Positions 1-10,494 of a stretch of 64,000 bases of DNA are shown in pieces. The notes under the pieces are model-generated. The model worked only from the letters and a program-made list of their open reading frames with translations. It searched no databases and had not been told where the DNA came from. This DNA comes from Meghimatium bilineatum (taxonomy: Eukaryota > Mollusca > Gastropoda > Stylommatophora > Philomycidae). The stretch's first letter is position 1, and each line of letters opens with the position of its first letter. The stretch covers positions 270,501 to 334,500 of the forward strand of contig CM067317.1 of assembly GCA_034231615.1 (NCBI GenBank), given 5' to 3'. Made by a program: the position numbers and the translations under genes.

Positions 1-125
1 TCAGTTTTACATGTTAGTCCTGCAATGTTAAATACTCTATCAATTGTAAATACTGTAACACAGAGTATATAGGTAAACTGGCAAGAGACTATGCAACCAT
101 TTCAGCCAATATCTTCATGATATTA
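1..125 (+). mobile_element. PLE fragment (GIY-YIG endonuclease piece)
   Basis: From base 6 the + frame reads FTC-stop-SCNVKYSINCKYC and then NTEYIGKLARDY. This matches the Penelope-like GIY-YIG motif (FTC-x-S-x-NV, CKxC, YIG). A stop codon and the loss of sequence after base 125 show it is a dead fragment. Confidence 0.6.
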
Positions 126-160
126 ACCACAAATCTCTGATGTCAAGGGGAGGCGAAGTC

Positions 161-640
161 TTCTTTCTTTAACTAAATGTCATGCTAAGTAAATGCTAGT
201 TGAAAAAGCAGACCAACTAGCTAAGGAAGGTGCTGCCGAAAATCAACCAGATGCACAATCACCTACCATCAATAAAAACAGATGATCAAGTCAATAAGAA
301 AGCCACGAATACCAACACAAGATGACTATCACATTATTAACAGATCAGAACAAGTTATAATTCTACTCCTCAGAACGGGACACAACGAACTCTGCAGTCA
401 CATGAACACAAATTCAAGATTGGCTGCACTGCCATGTTTACATTTGGACAGGCAGCACAGAGTACTAAACATATAGAGTGTTCTGAGTATGAAACGCTGA
501 GGCTGACATATTTGCCAGAGGAAACAACACTAGAACTCTATGGGCCACTGTGTGAACTACAAAATAAAGTGAGTTTTATTCAGGAGACAGAATTACAGAT
601 ATAGACATGTTTCAAGTGAACGAAAGAAGAAGAACCAGAT
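161..640 (+). mobile_element. LINE-G 3' end (RNase H end and C-terminal tail)
   Basis: Frames with several shifts give EKADQLAKEGAAE (end of an RNase H domain), then RSEQVIILxLRTGH and a cysteine/HIExS tail typical of RNase H-bearing LINEs. The end, with ctatgggccactgtgtgaac and an aag-rich tail, is repeated at 18926-19033. Non-functional. Confidence 0.6.
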
Positions 641-689
641 TTCTTATAGTGTCATTATTTATTATATCTTGTTTTGTTACCCCCAGTGC

Positions 690-905
690 TGTTCTCAGAC
701 ACTTCATTTCATATACAGCAAGTTTTGTTCCAGTTTCTCTGTCAGAGTCCAGGTATGGCAATGGTAGCACAGTGTTGGCATGAACACTGTGTTTATTAAT
801 GTTCTTTTGGAGATCAAGTCGATTGTTTCAGCAGTGGTGCTAATTGATAAAAAGCTGTGCTTGTTTTCTGACATCTTGACTCTATTTCTCTATCTAGTCT
901 CCCGT
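690..905 (-). mobile_element. RTE-like LINE fragment (reverse transcriptase C-terminus)
   Basis: On the minus strand short frames read RLDREIESRCQKTSTAF and FMPTLCYHCHTWTL, the region after the RT core also seen in LINE-B (PTLCYQ-x-QTWT). It is truncated and frameshifted. Confidence 0.55.
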
Positions 906-934
906 CTTCCGAGAACAGGCTGTCTAAGAGTTTA

Positions 935-1090
935 TGATGGTGGATAAATTTTGTTCTGTGAACAGCAGAGTTTCAGAGTTGATGACACTTTACACATTTT
1001 TTCCTGGAAACAGCAGCGTATTAGACTTGACAGTTTATACATTTTATTATGGGAACAGCAATGTGTCAGACTTGATGACAATTGATATAT
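935..1090. repeat. Degenerate tandem repeat, about 60 bp x 2.5
   Basis: Three diverged copies share the pattern gaacagca-g-gt-t-agact-ga-gaca followed by a t-rich tail ending in acatttt. No coding content seen. Confidence 0.4.
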
Positions 1091-1179
1091 TTTAAAAGTT
1101 GGTCATTTTTTTTTAAATTTGATAAATTTGAATCTAACTTCATTGCACTCAGATGTTACTTAGATGAGACCCCATGTGC

Positions 1180-1425
1180 ACTTAAAAACTGAGAGTATCA
1201 CTCATTGCATGTGACTCTGTAGCCTCTGTCATTTGCACTTCAAAACCTGCTGAGAGTATCACTCATTGCATGTGACTGCCTAGTCTCTGTAAAGACACTC
1301 ATGCCTTGCATTACTTTGTGAAGGGATACACTCTGTAAAGCCATGTGCTACTTTATGCAGGGACACACTCTGTAAAGACACTCATGCTTTAAATTACTTT
1401 GTGCAGGGACACACTTGAAAGAATC
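1180..1425. repeat. Imperfect direct repeats (two kinds)
   Basis: A motif of about 45 bp (gagagtatcactcattgcat) occurs twice here and once more, diverged, near 3187. It is followed by two copies of a roughly 80-bp unit containing gggacacactctgtaaagac (1296-1425). No gene seen. Confidence 0.45.
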
Positions 1426-1617
1426 AGCACAATGAAGTATTTGAAAGTGCTTCGTGATAGAAGTCTGAGTTAAAAGGTAGCATGTTGACCATATTTTAAA
1501 TATTGGCAGAAGTCTTGCAGCGATAAAAGTTTGGTTGCTACTTAGTGTGAACATAAATAACCAAATTGTAAGAGGATGTATGACAAAATGGAGAGTGCTG
1601 CAGTATCCAAATGAATA

Positions 1618-2066
1618 AGTGATAAATACTACATAAAGTACAAAGGTTACTATTAAATCCTAACTAACAATGTTGAAAATAAATAACTAGCAATAAACAA
1701 AAGAACAAGGACATTTTTTCATATTATGGTCCAACAGAGACCTTTTTCAAGAAACACATAATTTTTTTTAAACACACCAAACCATAAAAATATTAAAAAT
1801 TGTGATGATTTGGACATGTTTGACTTGGAAATGTTTAGCAGTGAGAAAAACATGTCCAAGTCATCACAGTTTTGAATATTCATATTGGTTTTTTTCGTTT
1901 TTTTTATTGTTATGTTTCTTGAGAAGGTACTTGTTGGACTGTAACGTGGAGAAATTTCCTTGTTATTTTGTTTATTGCTAGTTATTTATTTTCAACATTG
2001 TTAGTAAGGATTTCATTCAGGATTCAACTTCACTTCAATTTGTACTTCATGTAGTATTTATCAGTA
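1618..2066. repeat. Large imperfect palindrome built from PLE 3' tail sequence
   Basis: The left arm starts gataaatactacat and the right arm ends atgtagtatttatc. The arms pair over most of 220 bp and meet in a hairpin whose inner strands are atttggacatgt and acatgtccaagtc. The right arm contains cgtggagaa-tt-c-cttgtt, also seen in the 3' tail of the PLE near 17.9 kb. It interrupts the LINE-derived minisatellite: one unit lies at 1505-1555, the rest from 2068. Confidence 0.6.
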
Positions 2067-2067
2067 T

Positions 2068-3070
2068 GAGCAGATGTCTTGCAGCGATGAAAGTTATGGC
2101 TGCAGTTCAGTGTGAACAGAAGTCTTGTAGCGATGAAAGTTATGGCTGCAGTTCAGTGTGAACAGAAGTCTTGCAGCGATGAAAGTTATGGCTGCTGCTC
2201 AAGTCTTGCAACAATGAAAGTTATGGCTGCAGTTCAGTGTGAACAGAAGTCTTGCAGCGATGAAAGTTATGGCTGCAGTTCAGTGTGAACAGAAGTCTTG
2301 CAGCGATGAAAGTTATGGCTGCAGTTCAGTGTGAACAGAAGTCTTGTAGCGATGAAAGTTATGGCTGCAGTTCAGTGTGAACAGAAGTCTTGCAGCGATG
2401 AAAGTTATGGCTGCAGTTCAGTGTGAACAGAAGTCTTGCAGCGATGAAAGTTATGGCTGCTGCTCAAGTCTTGCAACAATGAAAGTTATGGCTGCAGTTC
2501 AGTGTGAACAGAAGTCTTGTAGCGATGAAAGTTATGGCTGCAGTTCAGTGTGAACAGAAGTCTTGCAGCGATGAAAGTTATGGCTGCTGCTCAAGTCTTG
2601 CAACAATGAAAGTTATGGCTGCAGTTCAGTGTGAACAGAAGTCTTGCAGCGATGAAAGTTATGGCTGCTACTCATGTCTTGCAACGATGAAAGTTATGGC
2701 TGCAGTTCAGTGTGAACAGAAGTCTTGTAGTGATGAAAGTTATGGCTGCAGTTCAGTGTGAACAGAAGTCTTGCAGCGATGAAAGTTATGGCTGCTGCTC
2801 AAATCTTGCAACAATGAAAGTTATGGCTGCAGTTCAGTGTGAACAGAAGTCTTGTAGCGATAAAAGTTATGGCTGCAGTTCAGTGTGAACATAAGTCTTG
2901 CAGCGATGAAAGTTATGGCTGCTACTCAAGTTTTTCAACGATGAAAGTTATGGCTGCAGTTCAGTGTGAACGGAAGTCTTGTAGCGCTGAAAGTTATGGC
3001 TGCAGTTCAGTGTGAACAGAAGTTTTGCAGTGATAAAAGTTATGGCTGCTACTCAGTGTGAACAGATGTT
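2068..3070 (+). repeat. 46-bp minisatellite (with 36-bp variant) derived from a LINE RT
   Basis: About 22 units of a 46-bp repeat containing gatgaaagttatggctgcag; some units carry a 36-bp variant (ctgctcaagtcttgcaacaa). In one frame it reads MKVMAAVQCEQ, matching ALKVMAAQCEQR in LINE-F at about 61.81 kb. Unit length is not a multiple of 3, so ORFs across it are artefacts. A lone unit lies at 1505-1555. Confidence 0.8.
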
Positions 3071-3267
3071 ACTTGTTCTTCTACATCAGGACCAGGTAGT
3101 TTCTATGAGTTCAAAAAATTTTCAAAAGATGTAGAGGATTGACTTCACTGTACTCAGTCACTCTCAACGAAGCTGCACGCAGCTTGCTGAGAGTACCACT
3201 CATAGAATGTAACTCCATAGCTACAAGTGATAATCCACAGGGATCTCAGAAAAAAATCTACCTTGTA

Positions 3268-3350
3268 CACAAGACAACACGAGCCGAAATCGAACCCATG
3301 ACCTCTTTCACACAAGGCAAACAGCTTAACCACTACGCTAGGGAGATCCC
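3268..3350 (-). mobile_element. tRNA-derived SINE head
   Basis: On the minus strand the sequence runs gtagtggttaagctg (box A-like) then gggttcgatttc (box B), 30-40 bp apart, as in tRNA-derived SINEs. The flanks carry no other tRNA stems, so it is not an intact tRNA gene. Confidence 0.6.
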
Positions 3351-3575
3351 ATCTTTGAAACATTGTTTCTATGAAACATTGGTTAGTCTGCGTGGTATCC
3401 ACACAAAGTGATCATATGGCATTCAATGGTTTAAATTGTGACCATCAGTTGACAGGAACTGTTACATGGTATTAGATTTATTGATGTCAATAAGATCTGC
3501 TAAAGTGTGTGCTGACTTACCTAGAATAAACTGCTGCTAAAAATATGCTTTCATCAACATCACATCAGAAATTAC

Positions 3576-3702
3576 CTGTTCCAGCTGAGTAAAACCTTCA
3601 ATGCCTTTTTGCCCCACAAAGTACCATACATCTCGGAAACGAAGATTCTGAATGTGACCACTGCCCAGTTTGTTTAGCAAATCCCTGGCACTTTGTCCTA
3701 GT
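3576..3702 (-). CDS. Exon 13: FRDVW segment of GG domain 2
   Basis: 127 nt, acceptor ctaccacag, donor gtaatt, phase 2 to 0. It encodes LGQSARDLLNKLGSG, then LRFRDVWYFVGQKGIEG, ending QLEQ. FRD-x-W-x-F-x-G-x-KG is the hallmark of FAM3 domains. Length matches exon 8. The last cysteine exon and the stop codon must lie beyond the low-coordinate edge. Confidence 0.88.
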
Positions 3703-3716
3703 CTGTGGTAGCAACC

Positions 3717-4255
3717 AAATCATATCTTAATAAGAAAATACTCTCATCCCATGTCATCCAAAACATAACTTAAGAACATACTCTCATCCCATGTCATCTA
3801 AATCATAACTTAAGAACATACTCTCATCCCATGTCATCTAAATCATAACTTAAGAACATACTCTCATCCCATGTCATCTAAATCATAACTTAAGAACATA
3901 CTCTCATCCCATGTCATCAAAAAAATAACTTAAGAACATACTCTCATTCCATGTCATCCAAATCATAACTTAAGAACATACTCTCATCCCATGTCATCTA
4001 AATCATAACTTAAGAATATACTCTCATCCCATGTCATCCAAACAATAACTTAAGAACATACTCTCATCCCATGTCATCCAAAACATAACTTAAGAACATA
4101 CTCTCATCCCATGTCATCTAAAACATAACTTAAGAACATACTCTCATCCCATGTCATCCAAAACATAACTTGAGAACATACTCTCATTCCATGTCATCCA
4201 AAACATAACTTAAGAACATACTTTCATCTAATATCATCTAAACCATAACTTAATT
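3717..4255. repeat. 40-bp minisatellite abutting exon 13
   Basis: About 13 units with consensus tcataacttaagaacatact then ctcatcccatgtcatctaaa. The array begins about 14 bases upstream (in gene direction) of the exon 13 acceptor, so it forms the end of intron 12. Confidence 0.85.
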
Positions 4256-4304
4256 AGGAACACTCTCATCCCATGTCATCCACACTTATCTGCTCATTTA
4301 TCAA

Positions 4305-5165
4305 TCAATCAAGTTCCATACTGAATGGTGTAGGTGATCATGTTTCTCCACGACTTTCTGTCTCTTGTGTTATCAATAAGCTTGGTTGGTGTACTTCTCC
4401 CATGCCATAATACTAGTCCATCTAGCAACTTCTCTCTTTGTCGTCCCCAGTCTCTTCTCCCCTTGATCTTTCCAGTGGTTATTAAGTGTTCAAGGTGTGT
4501 TCTTCTCAGCACATGCCATAGGAACGTTAAGTGCCCTTAATGTATTATATAATTGATCTGTTTACACCAGCATCAATGAGAACACCTGCATTAGTTTTCT
4601 TAGCTGTCAAAGGTATTTTCATATTTCTTCTCAGAAACCACATCTCTGTAACCTCTAGTTTGTTTTGAATTTTTTTGTTTACAGTCCATGCTTCACATCC
4701 ATAAAAAAAATAGCTTCAATATAATATATCAGCACTTGAGTTCGGGTCTGCATTGATAGTGTTTCATCGCACAAAATGGTTCTCATTATTTGGAATGCAG
4801 ATTTGGCTTGTGCTGTATGACATTTTATCTCACTTGAGCATCTACTTTTCTGATGTTAACAGGGTGCGAAGATATTTCATTTTTTCAACTTGTGTTAATT
4901 TGGTGTCATTAATCGTTTATGTTGCATCTTGGTGATATACCGGCATGTCTCTTCCAGACAACCATTAATTCTGTTTTCTCCTCGTTTAAACTGAGGTCTT
5001 TATTTTCACTTTCTTTCACTACTTTATTTAACAGGGCTTGTAGTTCCTATTCATTTCCTGTGATCAGTACTGTGCCATCAGCATATCTTAAGTTGTTTAT
5101 GTTGAATTCTCTCACTGTTATTCTGGCATGTCTTCTATATTCATGCCACACTAAAAAAGTAACGT
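4305..5165 (-). mobile_element. RTE-like LINE, RT and C-terminus, decayed
   Basis: The minus strand reads NINNLRYADGTVLI (YADD-type catalytic box, second D lost), later KTELMVV, and at the 3' end RRTHLEHLITTGKIKGRRDW and REKLLDGLVLWHG, a C-terminus like RTE-BovB elements. Stops and frameshifts occur throughout. Confidence 0.65.
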
Positions 5166-5184
5166 TTAAATAGTTTATGATCTT

Positions 5185-5402
5185 TCAACTAAACTATCAA
5201 CTTTAACCTACCACTGTACTAGTCAGTTTAACTTTAACCTACCACTGTACTAGTCAGTTCAACTTTAACCTACCACTGTACTAGTCAGTTTAACTTTAAC
5301 CTACCACTTTACTGGTCAGTTAAACTTTAACCTACTAATGAACTGGTCTGTTCAACTTTAACCTACCATTGTACTGGTCAGTTCAACTTCAACCTGCTGG
5401 TC
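5185..5402. repeat. About 33-bp minisatellite, 6-7 units
   Basis: Repeated actttaacctaccactgtac followed by tagtcagtt(t/c)a, with increasing divergence towards 5400. Intron 12 of the host gene. Confidence 0.8.
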
Positions 5403-5526
5403 ATCTCAATCACACAATATACAAACAGAATGTCTCATTCTGTGTTTCAATATTTTGCAATGTTGTTCTTTCACATGTTTGTGTATGTTCTTGATAAATT
5501 ACTTCAAGAACATTGCAGAAAGATCA

Positions 5527-5885
5527 CTAGTCAGCAACAACATAAACAACACAGTAACAACAGAAATAATAACAATAACAACAGTAACAAAAATAACAAC
5601 AAAATAACAACATAGCAACAATAATAACATTGATAACAGCAACAACACTAAAAACACAGTAACAACAGCAACATAAAGAACACGAATGACTAAATAATAA
5701 CACCAATAATAATGAAAGAAACAACAATATCAAAAAAAAAGAAGCAACAATAACAATGATAATAATTTAATGACAACAATACTAATAACAATAAGAACAA
5801 TAACAACTACAACAATACTAATAACAAACACAACTACAATAGTAATAATAACAACAATAAAAACAACAATATGACAAAAATAAAA
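5527..5885. repeat. AAC/AAT-rich microsatellite next to exon 12
   Basis: Interrupted (aac)n and (aat)n runs across about 360 bases end within a few bases of the exon 12 donor. ORFs on either strand are low complexity. Confidence 0.8.
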
Positions 5886-5890
5886 CTAAC

Positions 5891-5975
5891 TTTTTGGAAG
5901 CATCATCAGCAATAACAGCGATAACAACTTCATTTACATGCAGAGATTCAAGCATAAGCTCCAGGTCTGTGCTGT
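5891..5975 (-). CDS. Exon 12: helix and DDAS segment of GG domain 2
   Basis: 85 nt, acceptor atatctcag, donor gttagt, phase 1 to 2. It encodes DSTDLELMLESLHVNEVV and IAVIADDASK. Length and phases are identical to exon 7. Decayed copies of this exon with its acceptor occur at 6598-6704 and 7862-7935, with an acceptor-side piece near 10495-10550. Confidence 0.87.
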
Positions 5976-6024
5976 CTGAGATATAATGACATCACATATC
6001 ATGTCAGTATATCTATCTATTTAT

Positions 6025-6600
6025 CTATCTATGTTTCTTCAGCACAGAAGATGGTGAATATTGAAGAAACCAGAGCTCTCCAGTTGCAATGATGTGATGC
6101 AACTGTGTGTAATTCTTACACACAGTTGAGTGTGTAATTCTTACACAGTACACACAGTTGAGACAAATAACATCTTTGATGGTTGTTCTGTGAAGTCTCT
6201 CTTGGTCTTTCTCTTTTGACATCTGGTACCTATTTTAATGCTTGTAGTGGCAGTATGTATTCATTCATTCTAAGTGCATGTCCTGCATAAGTCCACCATT
6301 TTCTTCTTATTGTTGTAGAAACATGTTGTTTGGTGTCTTCACTTACTTGCATATTTGATTTGAATTCTTCCCAATCAATATCAATAATACAACAATTGAT
6401 AGAATTATAAATGAGACTACTGTAAATAACATTACTTACATACAACACAATATTGATTGTAAAGATACTGCATTTCATATAAATATTAAACAATATTCAA
6501 GAGATCTCTAAGACATTGATTTTCAAATGAATTTAATTTCTTCTGTGATTTTGTTATTTTCCAGCTTTCGTAACCAAATATTAATACGGATATTTATGTC
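6025..6600 (-). mobile_element. LINE-A 3' ORF fragment
   Basis: The minus strand reads FGYESWKITKSQKKLNSFEN, EEFKSNMQVSEDTKQHVSTT, RRKWWTYAGHALRMN and RPRET, each matching the intact LINE-A C-terminus at 51.4-51.8 kb. It is interrupted by about 100 bases of unrelated sequence near 6390-6490 and a short internal duplication at 6110-6160. Confidence 0.65.
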
Positions 6601-6704
6601 AACATATGCCCAAACTACGATAAACCTTGTACATGCAGAGATTCTAACATAAGGTACAGGTCTGTAATGTCTGAGATACATCACATCAAACATCATGTCA
6701 ACAT
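6598..6704 (-). pseudogene. Decayed copy of exon 12 with its acceptor
   Basis: The minus strand has gatgtatctcag followed by codons for DITDLYLMLESLHVQGL and a stop, against DSTDLELMLESLHVNEV in exon 12. Both ends carry catatgttgaca, suggesting a tandem unit of about 95 bp. It is bounded by LINE-A on one side and LINE-B on the other. Confidence 0.65.
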
Positions 6705-7316
6705 ATCCCTCTATTCGATAAACTCTTTATTGCCTTTCAGTGTCAAGGGTAGAAGAGTTTTCTGGAGATGGCCCTCGTGTATGCTGAGTATATTGTGGAA
6801 TTTGTTGCCTCTTTTATTTCGGTGGTCCGTCGGTTTTGTGGTCAGCCTCTAGGTCTGACTTCACTGTATCTGTGTAGCATAGCTTGCTGTAGTATCCTGT
6901 ATGATGGTAGTCTGCTGATGTGTGCAAACCATTTGATCTGTTGTCTCTTAATATATTCCAAGATTGGGGTAGTACCGGTTCTTTGTCTAATGTCCTTATT
7001 CCTCACTCTGTCTCTTAGTGATATTCCTAGGATTCTGGGTAAGCATACCATTTCAGCTGTCACAAGTTTACATTTGTCTTGTGCTGCCGTTGTCCATGTT
7101 TGGCATTGGTAGCACTGTGTTGGCATAATAATCGTTTTAAATAGTGTTATTTTGGTGATTAAATCAACATTTTTTTTTAATGAAGATTGGTGTCATTTTC
7201 CCTTGGGCTTGGTATGCTTTACTACATCTAATGTGTATTTCTTTGCAGCTCTTGCCATCTGCTGTTATATTGATTCCTAGTTATGTTAATTCTGTCACTT
7301 GTTGAAGTCTATTGTT

Positions 7317-7384
<68 letters not shown>

Positions 7385-7453
7385 CTGTTTCTTTAAGTTC
7401 TTCCTATCTTCATTACTTCGGTTTTTTCTATATTCATCCACATGTTAAAGGTT
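6705..7453 (-). mobile_element. LINE-B 3' half, first segment (split by an insertion)
   Basis: The minus strand reads MPTQCYQCQTWTTAAQDKCK, LVTAEMVCLPRILGISLRDR and QIKWFAHISRLPSYRILQQA, then the LINE-B tail ending in sequence like agagtttatcgaataga. A (ta)n run (7321-7381) lies inside. The element continues at 7710-7862 beyond a nested LINE. Confidence 0.7.
7321..7382. repeat. (TA)n microsatellite
   Basis: About 60 bases of alternating t and a with one interruption, inside LINE-B. Confidence 0.9.
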
Positions 7454-7709
7454 CCAGAAACAACAAGTTAAATGGTACGGCCACATAACCAGACAGAAAG
7501 AGCAAAGTATTATCCAAAAAATACTTAACAAACGATACGAAAACAGTCAACCTATTAGACGCCCTCGTAAAGGGTGGATAGATAGTGTATTAGAGACACT
7601 TGTAAATATAACAGCAGAAGAGGCAAATAGAAAAGGGCAAAAGACCGTACACTCACTCTCCCCTCAACACCGAAAGGTACATGAGGACAGAAAGAAGAAT
7701 AAGAAGAAG
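7454..7709 (+). mobile_element. 5'-truncated LINE tail with 12-bp target-site duplication
   Basis: Reads QKQQVKWYGHITRQKEQS and RRPRKGWIDSVLETL in + frame, a LINE C-terminus, and ends in an aag-rich tail. It is flanked by atgttaaaggtt at 7442-7453 and 7710-7721, a perfect 12-bp duplication. It therefore inserted into LINE-B by target-primed reverse transcription. Confidence 0.7.
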
Positions 7710-7862
7710 ATGTTAAAGGTTTGGTATGTATGATGTAATCTGTCTATTTGTCTTTGTAGTTGCTCTTCTAATGATGCTACTAGTGCTTGGTCGTCTGCAA
7801 AAGCAATTCCTTTAAGTTATCCTTCAGATTATTTTCTTCCATTGTCTTCGCTACTTTGCAGA
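7710..7862 (-). mobile_element. LINE-B continuation (RT palm region)
   Basis: The minus strand reads KVAKTMEENNLKDNLKE and then ADDQ-like sequence, matching LINE-B at 39.30-39.44 kb. It completes the element interrupted at 7453. Confidence 0.65.
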
Positions 7863-7935
7863 ATGTCAACATATACCCAAACTAATTCAGATAAACCTTG
7901 AACAAGTAGAGATTCTAACATAAAATACATGTCTT
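7862..7935 (-). pseudogene. Second decayed copy of exon 12
   Basis: Minus-strand codons read MYFMLESLLVQGLSELVW and VYVD, in register with exon 12 (LELMLESLHVNEVVIAV). The tctcag acceptor is lost. The catatgttgaca unit border is present at the lower end. Confidence 0.55.
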
Positions 7936-7944
7936 GATTCTTAA

Positions 7945-8500
7945 TTAGAAACTAGCTTCACTGCACATGGGGGCATTCCCATAAGTACCCCGCTCTCCGT
8001 TCCAGCCACCATCTCAGTGTATGTAAACTCAGAGTCTCGGTCAGGTGTTGATTGTATGATATACGGGGCCTTCCAAAAGATTTACTTTTCCTCCCCTCTA
8101 GATACTTCTATTTCTAACATTCTCTGTATGTGGACGTTCTCAGCCTCATTGACATCATCTTCATCTTGAAATGAATTTATTACTGCTTTGATCAAATGTG
8201 CTTTATCTCTTCTCAGCAATGTTAGTGCCGTCTATCACAGCACTGCCTGCCAATAAGTCGACTATCTCGCTTCCTCTGACCCCAGCATGACCAGGGCAGT
8301 ATATCCATGTAATGCTCTGGACAACTGAGTTGCTCAATAAGTCCCACCATTCTTATCTCAGCATGTACTTTTCTATCTTGCGCAACATGCTTTGAGAGTC
8401 TATATTACTGAGTGTGTTGATGTATCAGTTATCAACCATTTAAGTGCTGCTGTAACTCTCTCGTGCCTTTATAGTTTTTATATCTGCATATGATACAGGA
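7945..8500 (-). mobile_element. LINE-E-like RNase H fragment
   Basis: The minus strand contains WIYCPGHAGVRGSEIVDLLA and GSAVIDG, the end of a LINE RNase H domain (PGHxGxxGNExAD), with SNIDSQSML before it. Several stops. It lies back to back with the + RT fragment that starts at 8505. Confidence 0.6.
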
Positions 8501-8504
8501 GTAT

Positions 8505-9260
8505 TACCAGAGAAGTGGCTACATAGCTATCTTATACCCATATCAAAACCAGGCAATGATTCTACAGACATAAAATATTATTGCATCATCACACTGCAGA
8601 ATGTGTACAGTAAAATCTGGAACACAATATCAATCCCTGGATCATATGATGGATAGAAAATGTGCTAATCTGCAGAAAATGTGCTCTGAGGTATGGATCT
8701 TGGACGTCTGAGATCAGAACAATTGCACCTGGTCTGCCACAAGGATCTCCTCTGTTTCCAGTACTGTTTAATGTGTATATGTTGAAAATTGCTCAATTGA
8801 AAACCTCAAGCAATTGTAGAGTTTTAACATACGCTGATGATATCCTACTATACAACATGGGCAGGAACAGAAAAGATAATGCTGACGGTGTACAGTGTGG
8901 ACTAGATCAATTGTCGATATGGTGTAGAACATACAACGCCGTGATAAATCCCTCGAAAACAAAGGTTGTCTGGTACTCCTTAAATAATAAACTGGTCAGT
9001 GACACACTGTCAGTTGCATGGGCTCATTCATTGAAAGAGAACAGGACCTTAAATATCTTAGGATAACCGTAAATATCTTAGGATAATCTTTTATAGAAGT
9101 CTCTCATTCAACAAACATGTCACAAATATGATTCAGAAGGCTCAAAGGGTGATCAGTGTTATCAAGGTTATGGCCACCTTCGACATGCAGCAATGGGTAC
9201 TTTTTCTGCTTCTACAAGTTATGGTGCTATCTGTCATAGATTATGACCTCGGCCTACTAA
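8505..9260 (+). mobile_element. LINE-E RT fragment, first part
   Basis: Reads LICRKCALRYGSWTSEIRTI, PGLPQGSPLFPVLFNVYML and LTYADDILLYN (YADD catalytic box), then NPSKTKVVWYSLNN. It is 80-90% alike LINE-E at 56.99-57.60 kb by eye. It breaks at about 9260, where LINE-A sequence begins, and resumes at 10306. Confidence 0.7.
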
Positions 9261-10305
9261 GGCATATTCACCAATCACAGTTGATTATAAACTTTCTTGA
9301 CTTTCAAAAGGCCTTACAAAAGTTCTGAAATACTAAACATTTTAAAAGCATTTTACGATAACTCACGATGCTGTGTAAGAACAGAAGCTGGCAATTCTGA
9401 ATGGTTCCCAGTAAATACAGGAGTGAAGCAAGGATGTGTCATGACACCGATGTTATTTAGTATTACAATGGATTGGGTCATGCGAAATTGCACAGCCGAT
9501 AAAAATCGTGGTATTGAATGGCTTGAAAATAATAGTCTTGAAGATCTCGACTTCTCCAACGATCTAGTGTTATTTAGCTCAACTCATGATGATGCTCAAG
9601 AAAAAACACACTGCCTTCAACTATTCTCTGCACAACTTTGGCTTGAAATCAACACATCCAAAACAAAAATATTTGAGCTTATCAACAAATCAACGGAAAT
9701 CAAACTAAAGGACAACACTCTTGACTTTTTCCCATACCTTGGCAGCAAGCTATCAACAACAGGAGATTCATCAACAGAAATATTAAACCGTATTGCACTG
9801 GCTGCAAACTCATTCAATAAACTATCAAATATCTGGCATTCAAAAATACTAAGAAACAACACAAAACTCAAAATCTTCAACTCCTGCATAATTCCAACAT
9901 TAACATATGAATGCGAAAGTTGGAAAGCAACATCAAACCTAGAACAAAGATGATGACTACTAAAACCTAGATGACTACTGAACATACATTGGTCAGACTT
10001 TAAATCAAACAGTTGTCAGGCAAGAAACAAAACAAGAATATGTATCCACCTATATTATAAAGCATTGATGGAATTACATTGGACACACGCTGAGAATGGA
10101 TACCAAAAGACTCCCTTGTCAAGCTTTGACGTGGTCATCACGGGGCAAGAGAAAATGAGGAAGACCAAGAGAAACTTTATGTAGAACTATATTACAAGAG
10201 AACACTTCACCATTGGTATCAGAAACAATGAAGACCTAAAACAAATTGCAATGAAATGTGAGACATGGAAATCTCTAACATCCGCCCTATGGCCCTAGAA
10301 GAATA
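9261..10305 (+). mobile_element. LINE-A copy inserted in LINE-E
   Basis: The 218-codon frame at 9297-9953 carries EWFPVNTGVKQGCVMTPMLF and LEDLDFSNDLVLF (YADD changed to SNDL, so the catalytic site is lost). Decayed C-terminal sequence follows up to ATGG-CCT-GAAG near 10290. Low-level similarity of the borders (ctactaag and atactaac) may be a decayed TSD. The LINE-A 3' UTR is absent. Confidence 0.7.
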
Positions 10306-10490
10306 ACATACTAACTAACAACACTGTCACAGACACAAGTCGGTAGATTGGAAAAAGTCCAATACGAGGCAATGAGAGCGGTACTGGGGTGTACTAGTGA
10401 TACCCCATCTCTGCTATGAGATTTCTTCTTGATCTCCCCAGCATTAGAGTGCAACATCAGGTAGCACAGGTTAGGTGGTACCTTAAAGGT
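10306..10490 (+). mobile_element. LINE-E RT fragment, second part
   Basis: Reads LSQTQVGRLEKVQYEAMRAV and LGCTSDTPS, directly continuing the LINE-E frame interrupted at 9260 (compare 57.59-57.70 kb). Confidence 0.6.
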
Positions 10491-10494
10491 ACAT

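Noticed and set aside
2504-2761. 85-codon ORF in the 46-bp array
   Set aside because: Minisatellite artefact; unit length shifts the frame. Its LINE origin is kept as a finding.
3268-3350. Functional tRNA gene
   Set aside because: Boxes A and B present but no cloverleaf stems or anticodon arm; SINE head instead. Same for 18788-18870.
3717-4255. Regular 40-bp repeats resembling a CRISPR array
   Set aside because: No unique spacers and eukaryotic context; the same holds for all arrays here.
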